The notes: generated by a model not told the origin, from the sequence alone. DNA of 15,419 nt from Methanobrevibacter sp. (GCA_017646885.1 JAGCLR010000340.1:1-15419); one strand, 5' to 3'. Positions 1 through 5,954 are shown, numbered from the stretch's first letter. Numbers and translations are program-made.

Positions 1-228
1 AGTCGCCCAGTATGGTTTATGGTGTACCTTAACAAATTCGTCCCTGGAATCTGCTTCTACAATTACACAAGAATCATACCCCAATTCTTCTGTTAGAAAA
101 ACTTCAACAATAGAATGTGGTTCTTCTAATGAAATTAAATTAGGGTTAGAATCAACACCAATTTCCCATTCTTGACAAGGTAAATTGTATTTCGCAGCTA
201 GTTCTTTTACTTGATTAAGGTAAATCAT
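1..228 (-). CDS. Unknown protein, C-terminus beyond window
   Basis: An open frame of 76 codons runs off the left edge without a stop. It starts MIYLNQVKELAAKYNLP and has a mixed acidic and hydrophobic composition. I do not recognise it. The ATG (226-228) overlaps the end of the remnant frame upstream at GATTTCAATG. That string is one T short of the GATTTCTAATG junction used throughout the adjacent array, so this looks like the next gene of the same polycistronic run. No strong Shine-Dalgarno sequence is present. The missing C-terminus prevents a check for the array's EDF tail. Confidence 0.6.
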   Translation of the reverse strand, partial: MIYLNQVKELAAKYNLPCQEWEIGVDSNPNLISLEEPHSIVEVFLTEELGYDSCVIVEADSRDEFVKVHHKPYWAT

Positions 229-307
229 TGAAATCTTTATCCAAACTTTTAATTCGTTCTCTTTGTATATTTTCTTTAATTTGTTTGATTTTGGTTTCCA
301 AGCGTTC
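215..307 (-). pseudogene. Detached C-terminal tail of a short array gene
   Basis: Directly after the TGA that ends the 64-residue gene, the same frame stays open for 30 codons and then ends in TAA (215-217). The peptide is a charged helix ending in SLDKDF followed by NDLP. It has the composition and DF ending of the neighbouring array proteins. No ATG lies in frame; the only start-like codon is TTG at 299-301, without a convincing ribosome binding site. The most economical reading is a leftover of an array gene whose body was deleted, or an extension cut off by a premature TGA. A very small TTG-started gene is possible but less likely. The four extra residues follow if one T was lost from the usual TTCTAATG junction. 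Confidence 0.45.
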
Positions 308-502
308 TCATAAATCTTCTTCTTTAATGTGATTAAGAATTTCACTAAAATTAGATAACCACAGAATACTTCTGTTAATCTTTTTTGTAAAATGAATGCT
401 GCCAAACGCAACATCTTTGAAGGTTAAAATAAATCCATTATAACCACCGGTGCGACCTATACCATATTCGCTTATAATTCTATCAAAATCAGTATATTTC
501 AT
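308..502 (-). CDS. Short array protein, 64 aa, EEDL tail
   Basis: This is the last intact member of the leftward array of very short genes. Function is unknown. Its start ATG overlaps the TGA of the upstream gene (ATGA), and AAGGAAG in the upstream coding end can act as the ribosome binding site. The N-terminal part is mixed and partly aromatic. The C-terminus is HIKEEDL, one residue different from the array consensus ending EEDF. It stops with TGA, after which a further tail-like peptide continues in the same frame at 215-307. The coding call rests on tight packing and the shared tail, not on recognised homology. Confidence 0.65.
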   Translation of the reverse strand: MKYTDFDRIISEYGIGRTGGYNGFILTFKDVAFGSIHFTKKINRSILWLSNFSEILNHIKEEDL

Positions 503-768
503 ACAAAGTCTTCCTTAATGTCTTCTAGTTTGTTTTCCATTTGAGTTTTCTTAAATAGTTCAATGAATTGCTCAAGTTTCAAAGTGAAAGCTACAACATT
601 ATCATAAGCATCAATAGCACTGAAAAATACAGTGCAACTTTTCATATCATTATTCAACCAATAATTTGCTACATTATTTTGTCTATAAAAGATACTTCCG
701 TTATCGCAAACAAAGCCATATTCACTACAAATTTCTTTCATTTTTTCAATAGTCAAAGCCAAGTTCAT
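499..768 (-). CDS. Short array protein, 89 aa, KEDFV tail
   Basis: This unknown protein begins MNLALTIEKMKEICSEYGF and ends DIKEDFV. The final valine arises because the usual TTC-TAA junction is replaced by GAC-TTT-GTA-TGA, whose ATGA starts the next gene. The EDF residues are therefore kept with codons (GAC TTT) that differ from most array members (GAT TTC). The start ATG (766-768) overlaps the stop of the upstream gene, with GAGGA seven or so bases before it inside the upstream coding end. The middle has alternating hydrophobic and aromatic stretches suggesting a small folded domain. No family is recognised. Confidence 0.7.
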   Translation of the reverse strand: MNLALTIEKMKEICSEYGFVCDNGSIFYRQNNVANYWLNNDMKSCTVFFSAIDAYDNVVAFTLKLEQFIELFKKTQMENKLEDIKEDFV

Positions 769-1076
769 TGGAAATCCTCTTCTAAGTTTTTGAGTTTATG
801 CTTCATTTTAAATACTTTTTCTTTTTGCCTAAGTTCATTTACATAGAAATCATAATCTTCTTTTGTAAGATTAAGTGCTATTTGTTTTGGCACAACTATT
901 CTGGCGTGAGGAGAATCTTCTGTAAAAGCAAATTGTGTTTCGCACCAACCAGCACTTATCTTGTTCATAATTTCGTCCACCCACAAAACATATTCGTGTG
1001 GTGTGTACTTTAGCCAGGAACTAACATTCAAATCTCGCCAAGTCTTTCTTGCCATTTCATAGTTTTCTACTTCCAT
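765..1076 (-). CDS. Short array protein, 103 aa, EEDFQ tail
   Basis: This is the longest member of the array and its function is unknown. It begins MEVENYEMARKTW, has a tryptophan-rich middle (WLKYTPHEYVLWVDEI), and ends in a lysine-rich helix and LEEDFQ. The extra Q comes from a C in place of T in the junction (TTCCAATGA rather than TTCTAATGA), which moves the stop one codon on. Its own start (1074-1076) overlaps the upstream stop as TAATG, with GAGGA from the upstream gene's GlyGluAsp codons as the likely ribosome binding site. This implies translational coupling along the array. Confidence 0.72.
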   Translation of the reverse strand: MEVENYEMARKTWRDLNVSSWLKYTPHEYVLWVDEIMNKISAGWCETQFAFTEDSPHARIVVPKQIALNLTKEDYDFYVNELRQKEKVFKMKHKLKNLEEDFQ

Positions 1077-1321
1077 TAGAAATCCTCGCCCATTTTCTGT
1101 AATCGTTTTCTTTCTTTGAAATACTTATTGTATGTGGAACACCACTGGTCAAATAATTCTCGGCTGGCTAATTTATCGTTTTCGTACATATCCAAATAAT
1201 ACCCACCACCGTGCATCTGGTGGTATAAGTAGTATCTCTCACAAAGTTCTAAAATCGTTTTTCCAGATACAACAGCGTCAATACAATTTCTGCTATCAGT
1301 AAAAATCTTTAGGCTATACAT
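1076..1321 (-). CDS. Short array protein, 81 aa, GEDF tail
   Basis: Unknown function. The protein begins MYSLKIFTDSRNCIDAV, has an aromatic, histidine-containing middle (YYLYHQMHGGGYYL), and ends in a basic helix finishing KRLQKMGEDF. The stop and the next start overlap as TAATG, and GAGGATTTCTAATG at the junction encodes the tail, the ribosome binding site, the stop and the next start together. The upstream junction at 1319-1331 uses GAAGACTTTTAATG instead. The segment ENDKLAS before the terminal helix recurs as ENDKLTT in the array protein at 2446-2643, which supports common descent of these C-terminal halves. Confidence 0.72.
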   Translation of the reverse strand: MYSLKIFTDSRNCIDAVVSGKTILELCERYYLYHQMHGGGYYLDMYENDKLASRELFDQWCSTYNKYFKERKRLQKMGEDF

Positions 1322-1587
1322 TAAAAGTCTTCCTCTATTTTTTTGAGTTTATCTTGCTCTTGTTTGTATCTTAAAATTTCTCTGTAATTCCTACCGTTCT
1401 CTCTTAATTCTTCAATCGTAAATTCTTTTGCAGGAATACCAGCCGTAACAGCGTGAAGTTCTCTAGTTTTCAAATCGGAAGTCCAATATGCTAATGAACC
1501 TTCATCATACCAACTGAAGATGAGTTCATCTGAATCCATTGAGTTATTAGTTTCTATCCAAAATTGTTTATATTCCTCAAAAGTCAT
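1321..1587 (-). CDS. Short array protein, 88 aa, EEDF tail
   Basis: Unknown function. I choose ATG at 1585-1587 (MTFEEYKQFWIETNN); a TTG two codons upstream at 1593 is possible but less likely. The gene starts inside the last codons of the upstream gene (GAAAATGACTTTTGA), overlapping it by 11 bases, which is unlike the TAATG junctions elsewhere. The protein has an acidic, tryptophan-containing N-terminal part and a basic C-terminal helix ending KLKKIEEDF. The tail is written GAG-GAA-GAC-TTT-TAA, again with synonymous codons different from the common GAT-TTC form. Confidence 0.7.
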   Translation of the reverse strand: MTFEEYKQFWIETNNSMDSDELIFSWYDEGSLAYWTSDLKTRELHAVTAGIPAKEFTIEELRENGRNYREILRYKQEQDKLKKIEEDF

Positions 1588-1765
1588 TTTCAATGTCCAT
1601 AAGTTTAAGCTGTTCTTTAATCTCTTTTATTTCTCGCTCAATCTCAATTTGTTTTTCTTCTGACATCGGGTCAAGTCTAGCACCTGTCATATAATCTCTA
1701 GCTTCCAATCTGAGTTTGAGTGTTTCCAATCGTATCTGTAAAAGCTGTGCTAAAAAACTATCCAT
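1577..1765 (-). CDS. Short coiled-coil array protein, 62 aa, ENDF tail
   Basis: This small, highly charged protein is predicted from its composition to be mostly helical. Its C-terminal half (EEKQIEIEREIKEIKEQLK) is clearly paralogous to the next gene upstream, which has EKQIELEKELKQIKEQLK. It ends MDIENDF with stop TGA. This junction is informative: AATGACTTTTGA does not carry the GGATTTCTAATG string, yet the protein still ends in DF. The start (1763-1765) overlaps the upstream stop as TAATG, preceded by CAGGAT. Function is unknown; a dimerising coiled coil is plausible. Confidence 0.7.
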   Translation of the reverse strand: MDSFLAQLLQIRLETLKLRLEARDYMTGARLDPMSEEKQIEIEREIKEIKEQLKLMDIENDF

Positions 1766-1980
1766 TAGAAATCCTGTTCAATACTATGTTTTTTAAGTTG
1801 TTCTTTAATTTGTTTTAATTCTTTCTCAAGTTCTATTTGTTTTTCTGCTGGTAATTTGTTATCACCTTTTTGTTTAGCGGACTGGGTAAGCACATATTCA
1901 ATATGTCTGATTCTATCTTCATAAAGCCATTTGATAAAATCGTAATTATCCATACCTAGACTTGTATCTGATTCAAACAT
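1765..1980 (-). CDS. Short coiled-coil array protein, 71 aa, EQDF tail
   Basis: This is a close paralogue of the 62-residue protein encoded immediately downstream. Both share an LxxEKQIExEkExKxIKEQLK helix followed by a short linker and a DF ending, here HSIEQDF. The N-terminal part (MFESDTSLGMDNYDFIKWLYEDRI) is different. It starts at an overlapping TAATG with GAGGA upstream. A tandem duplication followed by divergence of the N-terminus explains the pair. Function is unknown. Confidence 0.72.
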   Translation of the reverse strand: MFESDTSLGMDNYDFIKWLYEDRIRHIEYVLTQSAKQKGDNKLPAEKQIELEKELKQIKEQLKKHSIEQDF

Positions 1981-2246
1981 TAGAAATCCTCTTGTATTTT
2001 ATCCAATCTTCGTTTTTGTTCATAGAACTTTCTATTTAATGCTGCATTAGAATGTAGCAAATTTCGTGCTTCTTCTGCAGTCATATCTTTCCAGGCCTTT
2101 GTATGTTTAGTCCAAACATATTCTTTACTTTGTTCATTATACTTGAATGTTGAAGGAACTAAATCCATAGAAGCTAAAATTTGTTCGTGTGAATAACCAT
2201 CAGTACCATTTGGAAAGAAAATTTTAATATGTTCACTATATGTCAT
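1980..2246 (-). CDS. Short array protein, 88 aa, QEDF tail
   Basis: Unknown function. The N-terminal part (MTYSEHIKIFFPNGTDGY) and a KEYVWTKHTKAWKDMTAEEAR stretch suggest a small folded domain; the latter vaguely recalls HTH-type or DNA-end-binding helices but is not enough for a call. The C-terminal helix is basic and finishes YEQKRRLDKIQEDF. The junctions on both sides are perfect GGATTTCTAATG units, so translation is probably coupled with both neighbours. It shares a lysine/arginine-rich terminal helix with the 88-residue protein at 1321-1587. Confidence 0.7.
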   Translation of the reverse strand: MTYSEHIKIFFPNGTDGYSHEQILASMDLVPSTFKYNEQSKEYVWTKHTKAWKDMTAEEARNLLHSNAALNRKFYEQKRRLDKIQEDF

Positions 2247-2446
2247 TAGAAATCCTTTTCCATTTTAATCAGTTTCAATTTCATTTCAATTTCTTTTTTG
2301 CGCAGTTCCATTTCTTGATAATATGGTTTTTCCATTTCTGCCTTTTTTAAGCAGGACATGTTCATCTCAATGAAGAACAGTTCTTCTTCAAGTTCATCTT
2401 CAAGAGTTTGTGGTTGTTCAACCCAAGTTATTTTTAGTCCTTCCAT
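2246..2446 (-). CDS. Short helical array protein, 66 aa, EKDF tail
   Basis: The N-terminal part (MEGLKITWVEQPQTLEDELEEEL) is acidic. A KLK-rich amphipathic helix follows and ends LKLIKMEKDF. Composition indicates an almost wholly helical protein. AAGGAT within the last codons serves as the binding site for the downstream start, and GAGGAT in the upstream gene serves this one. Function is unknown. The regular leucine and isoleucine spacing suggests a coiled coil or a docking helix. Confidence 0.7.
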   Translation of the reverse strand: MEGLKITWVEQPQTLEDELEEELFFIEMNMSCLKKAEMEKPYYQEMELRKKEIEMKLKLIKMEKDF

Positions 2447-2643
2447 TAGAAATCCTCATTTTTCTTAATTAGTTTAAGTTCAAGTTTCCAATGTTTAATT
2501 TCTGCCTCAATAGAGGCAATTTCGGAAGTTGTCAATTTATCATTTTCATATACTGGATTTTTACTGCGGTCTAATTTTAGTCGCAAAGCTCTTATTTTAT
2601 TTTCAATTAAACCAAGTACAAATTCAGTATATTCATCTTCCAT
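2446..2643 (-). CDS. First gene of short array, 65 aa, NEDF tail
   Basis: I choose ATG at 2641-2643 (MEDEYTEFVLGLIENKI). The longer open frame from 2667 would start inside the terminator stem and is improbable. The protein is helical and charged (ENDKLTTSEIASIEAEI) and ends LIKKNEDF. The start codon lies about 20 bases after the terminator hairpin, directly in its AT-rich U-tract (TTATTATATG), with no Shine-Dalgarno sequence. The array is therefore either expressed by readthrough or begins with an almost leaderless message. All later genes depend on overlapping junctions. Function is unknown. Confidence 0.65.
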   Translation of the reverse strand: MEDEYTEFVLGLIENKIRALRLKLDRSKNPVYENDKLTTSEIASIEAEIKHWKLELKLIKKNEDF

Positions 2644-2661
2644 ATAATAAAAATAAAAAAA

Positions 2662-2687
2662 GACCACATATTTTACAATATGCGGTC
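2662..2687 (-). terminator. Rho-independent terminator after toxin gene
   Basis: An 11-base-pair stem with a four-base loop is followed in minus-strand sense by TTTTTTTATTTTTATT. One pair is G-U in minus-strand RNA but would be an A-C mismatch in plus-strand RNA, which fixes the functional direction. It separates the toxin operon from the short-gene array, whose first ATG lies in the U-tract. Confidence 0.85.
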
Positions 2688-2718
2688 ATAATAAAGTGTT
2701 TAAGTTAGAACTTATAAC

Positions 2719-3075
2719 TTATAATTCATATATCATTTTTGATAATTTCTCGGCAATTTCAGGTATATCGTAATTATGTTCTGCAACATCTAATGCAATG
2801 TCTATTAGATTATCATCAGATATACCATAACCATATTTCTTTAATATATAAGCTAAAAACATTGTTGCTGTTCTTTTATTCGCATTTGAGAAAGCATGGT
2901 TTTTATCTAAACCACGAAAGATTGAACATATTTGTTCTAATAGATCTTCATAATAATAGTAACTTGAAAACGCGGATTGTAATAAATTTTCTTTAACCCA
3001 CCATTCAGATTCATTTATAGATTTATTATATTCTATAATGTCTTGTATATCTTGTTTAGTTAATTCTAAATCCAT
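2719..3075 (-). CDS. doc: Doc-type Fic-fold toxin
   Basis: This 118-residue protein has the length and core motif of the Doc branch of the Fic superfamily. HAFSNANKRTA at residues 60-70 supplies His60, Phe62, Asn66, Lys67 and Arg68 of the H-x-F-x-x-x-N-K-R motif. Phage P1 Doc phosphorylates elongation factor Tu and stops translation; the same activity here is inferred from the motif. The ATG overlaps the stop of the upstream 61-residue gene (TAATG), with AAAGGA as the ribosome binding site. That arrangement is normal for an antitoxin-toxin pair. The gene ends just before a terminator, so the pair forms its own short operon. It could protect prophage-like maintenance or act against competing phages; nothing in the sequence decides this. 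Confidence 0.85.
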   Translation of the reverse strand: MDLELTKQDIQDIIEYNKSINESEWWVKENLLQSAFSSYYYYEDLLEQICSIFRGLDKNHAFSNANKRTATMFLAYILKKYGYGISDDNLIDIALDVAEHNYDIPEIAEKLSKMIYEL

Positions 3076-3260
3076 TATTTATCCTTTAGAATTTCAATTA
3101 CTTTTTTATGTTCTTTTTCTGCTTCTAATAAACCTTCTTTCATTGAAACATTTTTATTAGTTTCTTTAGGATAAAAATTATACTTATTTTCTTTTACAAC
3201 ATTATATCCATGTTGTTCAAGTATTTCTTTAGCTTCTTCTATTAACATTTTTTCATTCAT
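3075..3260 (-). CDS. Putative antitoxin partner of Doc
   Basis: This 61-residue, highly charged helical protein lies directly upstream of the Doc-type toxin and is coupled to it by TAATG. By position it is the probable antitoxin. It lacks an obvious Phd DNA-binding N-terminus. Instead it carries IEEAKEILEQHGYNVVKEN, the same E-A-x-x-x-L-x-x-x-G-Y module found at the N-termini of the genes at 10353 and 11015. The start is ambiguous. ATG 3258-3260 lies four bases after a TATAAATA element and has no Shine-Dalgarno sequence, while ATG 3246-3248 would give MLIEEAKEIL, which fits the module better. Confidence 0.65.
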   Translation of the reverse strand: MNEKMLIEEAKEILEQHGYNVVKENKYNFYPKETNKNVSMKEGLLEAEKEHKKVIEILKDK

Positions 3261-3264
3261 AATT

Positions 3265-3272
3265 TATTTATA
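3265..3272 (-). promoter_or_regulatory. T4-late-like promoter element TATAAATA
   Basis: TATAAATA lies in minus-strand sense directly after the terminator U-tract and four bases before the first ATG of the antitoxin-toxin pair. It equals the T4 late -10 consensus. A start a few bases downstream would give a leaderless or near-leaderless message. Function is inferred; AT-rich sequence makes chance matches possible. Confidence 0.45.
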
Positions 3273-3278
3273 ATAATA

Positions 3279-3309
3279 AAAAACTTGCTATAAGTCAATA
3301 GCAAGTTTT
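3279..3309 (-). terminator. Rho-independent terminator after recombination/glycan operon
   Basis: AAAACTTGCTA pairs with TAGCAAGTTTT around an eight-base loop. In minus-strand sense the stem runs into TTTTTTATTATTA. It closes the long operon that begins with gp46 and precedes the toxin pair. Confidence 0.85.
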
Positions 3310-3330
3310 AATTTAAGTTTAAGTTAGAAC

Positions 3331-3849
3331 TTAAAATTCGCTCTTGAACATATAGAGCATAAAGACACCAGGAATTTCATCTGGAACTTGTTCAATATGT
3401 TGCCAAGTATAGATAGTAACTTCGCGGGCCTGGTTCAAATAATTTCTGTTAAATTCATTCGCACCACCAACGAGTTTCAATGTTTCAGCAAACTGTTCCT
3501 GCAACTTCTTCATATCGTTCTGGTATTCAACGATTTGTTCAGTTATCGTAGGGTTCTTATTTGCGTCCAACTTGATTTCGCCCTGTTCATCACGATCTGC
3601 GTACTTGACTACCAATTCATTTGCCTTCTGTTTGTATTCAGCAAACTTTGGGTCTGTATCTGGGTTATACATTCCCGCAGCAATGTCCTGATAGACCTTT
3701 TCAAGTGACTTAATGGTCTTCAATGCTGCGTATGTCAATTCAGCATCAATTCCATTCCCACTAATGTACTTGTTCAAAATTTCAAAGTACTGCTTGATTT
3801 CCAACTGTGTAAGTTGAACCTTCTTTTCTACAATGTTGTTCTTATGCAT
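3331..3849 (-). CDS. Unknown helical phage protein, 172 aa
   Basis: The layout is a helical N-terminal region (QLTQLEIKQYFEILNKYI), a long charged middle (KYADRDEQGEIKLDANKNPTI) and a C-terminal part ending YMFKSEF. The pattern of two helical segments around a KYA-x-x-D-E-x-G turn is reminiscent of DUF1617-type phage proteins, but I could not verify this. The start ATG is one base after the stop of the ATP-grasp gene, with AAGGA upstream, so it is translationally linked. Its third codon positions are richer in G and C than those of the short array downstream, suggesting a different history or higher expression. The terminal SEF loosely recalls the DF tails. Confidence 0.7.
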   Translation of the reverse strand: MHKNNIVEKKVQLTQLEIKQYFEILNKYISGNGIDAELTYAALKTIKSLEKVYQDIAAGMYNPDTDPKFAEYKQKANELVVKYADRDEQGEIKLDANKNPTITEQIVEYQNDMKKLQEQFAETLKLVGGANEFNRNYLNQAREVTIYTWQHIEQVPDEIPGVFMLYMFKSEF

Positions 3850-3850
3850 T

Positions 3851-4747
3851 TTATTTTTCCTTCTTTGTGTATGTTATATCCAAAATTCCGCTACAAGGAG
3901 TAAATGTAGCTTCACCAAAATAAACTTTACCATTCATATAGTACATATCGCATCTGACAAACTTAAATTGTTTTGCGATTTTCTCCACATAAGGTATCAT
4001 TTGTTTTAGAATTTCTTTTTGTTTACTATTTAGATTAGTTAAGTCGCAATCACCGCCGATAAACCAATCGTTCTGATTACCTTCTTTATCTACAAATGCG
4101 ATATACTCTTCAAAGTTCTTTCCGCATTTTCTAGTTAAACCAACACCTTCTATCTCGCCATTCTCGCACCAAAAGCTCCAATCCAAAGGCTTGTAAACCA
4201 TAACTGGTTGAATAATATAACCTGGCTTTATCCACTTATACTGCATTTCCAAACCTGAAATGTAAGCATAGTTTGTTTGTAACCAGTTATTCATATTATC
4301 CAAAACCATTTTATGACTGGTTTGGCCTGGGTGATACAACAAATTCCACCCACTACCGTGATTACACTTGATTATGTAAGTCCATTCCTTTGGTCTGGTG
4401 TCAAGGGCAAACAAATCTTTTTCGTCAAATTGTTCACCAAAAGTCATAAATTCGTATGGCAAACAAATTTCTTTTAAACCAAGCTTTTTTAATTCGTCAT
4501 AAACACGACATTTATCACTCCAACGAGTTTTCAAGTTAATGTAAGCAACATCTGGGTGTTCTATATCTTCTAGTTTGTAATGACAAATTCTATCTACGAT
4601 GTTCTGTGGGTTGTCTGGGTTAATGTTTGGGTGTGCTTTCTTTATCCACTGACGAGCGAATGCTCCCTTGTCAGGAGCATATCGGCAATCATCATATTCA
4701 CTTTTTATTTCGCCACGAAGCCACTTTTCTTTGTATTCGTTTATCAT
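3851..4747 (-). CDS. TupA-like ATP-grasp protein
   Basis: This 298-residue protein matches the TupA-like ATP-grasp family, best known from polysaccharide and teichuronopeptide synthesis operons. Visible signatures are TYIIKCNHGSG around residue 130, the W-K-P-x-x-x-x-x-P block near the middle, PLDWSFWCENGE, and the C-terminal VRCDMYY...GKVYFGEATFTPCSG segment (about 264-287) that supplies acidic metal and ATP ligands. Such enzymes join an amino acid or similar carboxylate to a sugar or peptide using ATP; the substrate here is unknown. It overlaps the upstream glycosyltransferase by ATGA, so the two very probably act together, perhaps in modifying a surface glycan or a virion glycoprotein. Confidence 0.8.
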   Translation of the reverse strand: MINEYKEKWLRGEIKSEYDDCRYAPDKGAFARQWIKKAHPNINPDNPQNIVDRICHYKLEDIEHPDVAYINLKTRWSDKCRVYDELKKLGLKEICLPYEFMTFGEQFDEKDLFALDTRPKEWTYIIKCNHGSGWNLLYHPGQTSHKMVLDNMNNWLQTNYAYISGLEMQYKWIKPGYIIQPVMVYKPLDWSFWCENGEIEGVGLTRKCGKNFEEYIAFVDKEGNQNDWFIGGDCDLTNLNSKQKEILKQMIPYVEKIAKQFKFVRCDMYYMNGKVYFGEATFTPCSGILDITYTKKEK

Positions 4748-5652
4748 ATTCCCATTAACTTCTTTGTTTCAAGCATAGTAAAATCAGGAATGTTATATCC
4801 ACCGAAATACTTATTTGCTCTCACATCACTGGCATACCACTGGTGGTCTACTGCCGCACTACCTCTGTTAATCTTCTTGTCCCAGTCATTTTCGGACTTA
4901 ATATGGTAGTGATACAAACGCAAACAAGCATTATAATCAACGTCACCATAAGTAGTTTCACTGATGCCTTCACCATTTACCAAAGACAATCTCTTTGCGT
5001 GTTCAACTGTATCAGCATAAACACTAGGGTCAAAGCTCTCCTTATATATGACAGGAACATGACCGCATTCTTCACCGACCTTTACAGTGAAATCATAAGT
5101 ATATGCTGGGTCATAAAGGACGATAGCCTTGCCCTGAGAAGAAGTATCTGTTCTGCGATAGTAGTTAGAGTCAATGTAACTTGATTCATCTCTACCTTTC
5201 ATAAGTTCGGAAGAACTCATAAGGATTTGTGGAACTAGAACGCAACCAGGAACTCCCATATCGGTCTGCTTCTTCATTTGTTTAACAAGATAATCTTCCA
5301 TTGGTTCGTAATACTTATTCTTGTACTGTGGGTCCTTAGATTCTACCATCTTCCAGTAGTCCAAATAATACCACAAGTATTCGTCATCGTCAATGAAAGC
5401 AACCAAGTCGCCCTTATTAAATCCATACTTATTTTCTGTTAGGATGTTACTGAACAATCTCCATTGGTCAGGCCAACCTTCAATCTTTTCGTATGTGTGC
5501 TGTGGTTTGTCTTTAAACCAAGTACTAGCATCAAATTCAGATTCATTGTCAATCAAATGGATAGTATATCCGAGCTGGTCATAATAACGCAACCAGGTTA
5601 ATGTATCACCCCAATTATATGCTTTTGTCAAACAGACTACATGCTTTTTCAT
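4744..5652 (-). CDS. Glycosyltransferase with GT-A fold, DDD motif
   Basis: This 302-residue protein resembles the GT92/DUF23 and family-2-like glycosyltransferases. The N-terminus MKKHVVCLTKAYNWGDTLTWLRYYDQLG is the nucleotide-sugar-binding strand and helix, followed by IHLIDNES (about 32-38) and the metal-binding FIDDDEYL (about 87-93). The C-terminal half is rich in Tyr, His and Trp (LYHYHIKSENDW). No membrane segment or signal peptide is visible, so it should act in the cytoplasm on a soluble or membrane-anchored acceptor. The start overlaps the upstream stop (TAATG) with AAAAGGA before it, and the stop overlaps the ATP-grasp start. It therefore belongs to the operon led by gp46 and gp47. 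Sugar donor and acceptor cannot be told. Confidence 0.8.
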   Translation of the reverse strand: MKKHVVCLTKAYNWGDTLTWLRYYDQLGYTIHLIDNESEFDASTWFKDKPQHTYEKIEGWPDQWRLFSNILTENKYGFNKGDLVAFIDDDEYLWYYLDYWKMVESKDPQYKNKYYEPMEDYLVKQMKKQTDMGVPGCVLVPQILMSSSELMKGRDESSYIDSNYYRRTDTSSQGKAIVLYDPAYTYDFTVKVGEECGHVPVIYKESFDPSVYADTVEHAKRLSLVNGEGISETTYGDVDYNACLRLYHYHIKSENDWDKKINRGSAAVDHQWYASDVRANKYFGGYNIPDFTMLETKKLMGI

Positions 5653-5954
5653 TATAGTTCCTTTTTTAATTTTTCGTCAAATCGTTTTCTTAATTCTACA
5701 CCTACTAAATTAGCAAATGCAGTGAATTTTGTCAATCCATTGGAATGAACTTCTGTATCATTTGTAGCTTGAGTAAATATATCTTCTAAAGTTCTGTTTA
5801 GAAATTTACACTGACTTTGAATTATATCTTCAAACTCAGTATCTAAGTCCATTTTCTCACAAATGTAATCAAGAACATCAGACCAACGATAGCCTGAATG
5901 TTCTTTTAAGAAGTTTAATGCGTAATCGCAAACTTCGCCTTTGAATTTAGTCAT
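5652..5954 (-). CDS. Unknown protein after gp47, 100 aa
   Basis: I choose ATG at 5952-5954 (MTKFKGEVCDYALNFLKEH) because AAAGGA sits six bases before it, inside the last codons of gp47. A longer frame to 6008 exists but would overlap gp47 by 62 bases. The gene and gp47 overlap by eight bases, which implies coupled translation. The protein is helical, with an aromatic and acidic centre (GYRWSDVLDYICEKMDLDTEFEDI) and a basic C-terminus (ELRKRFDEKLKKEL). No family is recognised. The position invites a role with gp46/gp47, but nothing in the sequence proves it. Confidence 0.75.
   Translation of the reverse strand: MTKFKGEVCDYALNFLKEHSGYRWSDVLDYICEKMDLDTEFEDIIQSQCKFLNRTLEDIFTQATNDTEVHSNGLTKFTAFANLVGVELRKRFDEKLKKEL

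Larger units (their letters stand above)
1074..2456 (-). repeat. Gene-junction repeat AGGATTTCTAATG, five exact copies
   Basis: The 13-base string CATTAGAAATCCT (plus strand) occurs exactly at 1074-1086, 1763-1775, 1978-1990, 2244-2256 and 2444-2456. A one-mismatch copy is at 766-778, a divergent one at 1319-1331, and a partial one at 9354-9363 in front of the 161-residue gene. In coding sense it writes, in one unit, the DF tail of one protein, an AGGA ribosome binding site, a TAA stop and the ATG of the next gene. Such dispersed identical junctions could also serve as homology for gain or loss of whole short genes. Confidence 0.85.

Noticed and set aside
308..310. TGA recoded as an amino acid throughout the genome
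   Set aside because: TGA ends several other genes at proper ATGA overlaps (499, 765, 4744, 14706), so it works as a normal stop here.
1074..2456. CRISPR-like array from the regularly spaced 13-base repeats
   Set aside because: The spacing is irregular (about 200-700 bases), the intervening DNA is coding, and the repeat is explained by gene junctions.
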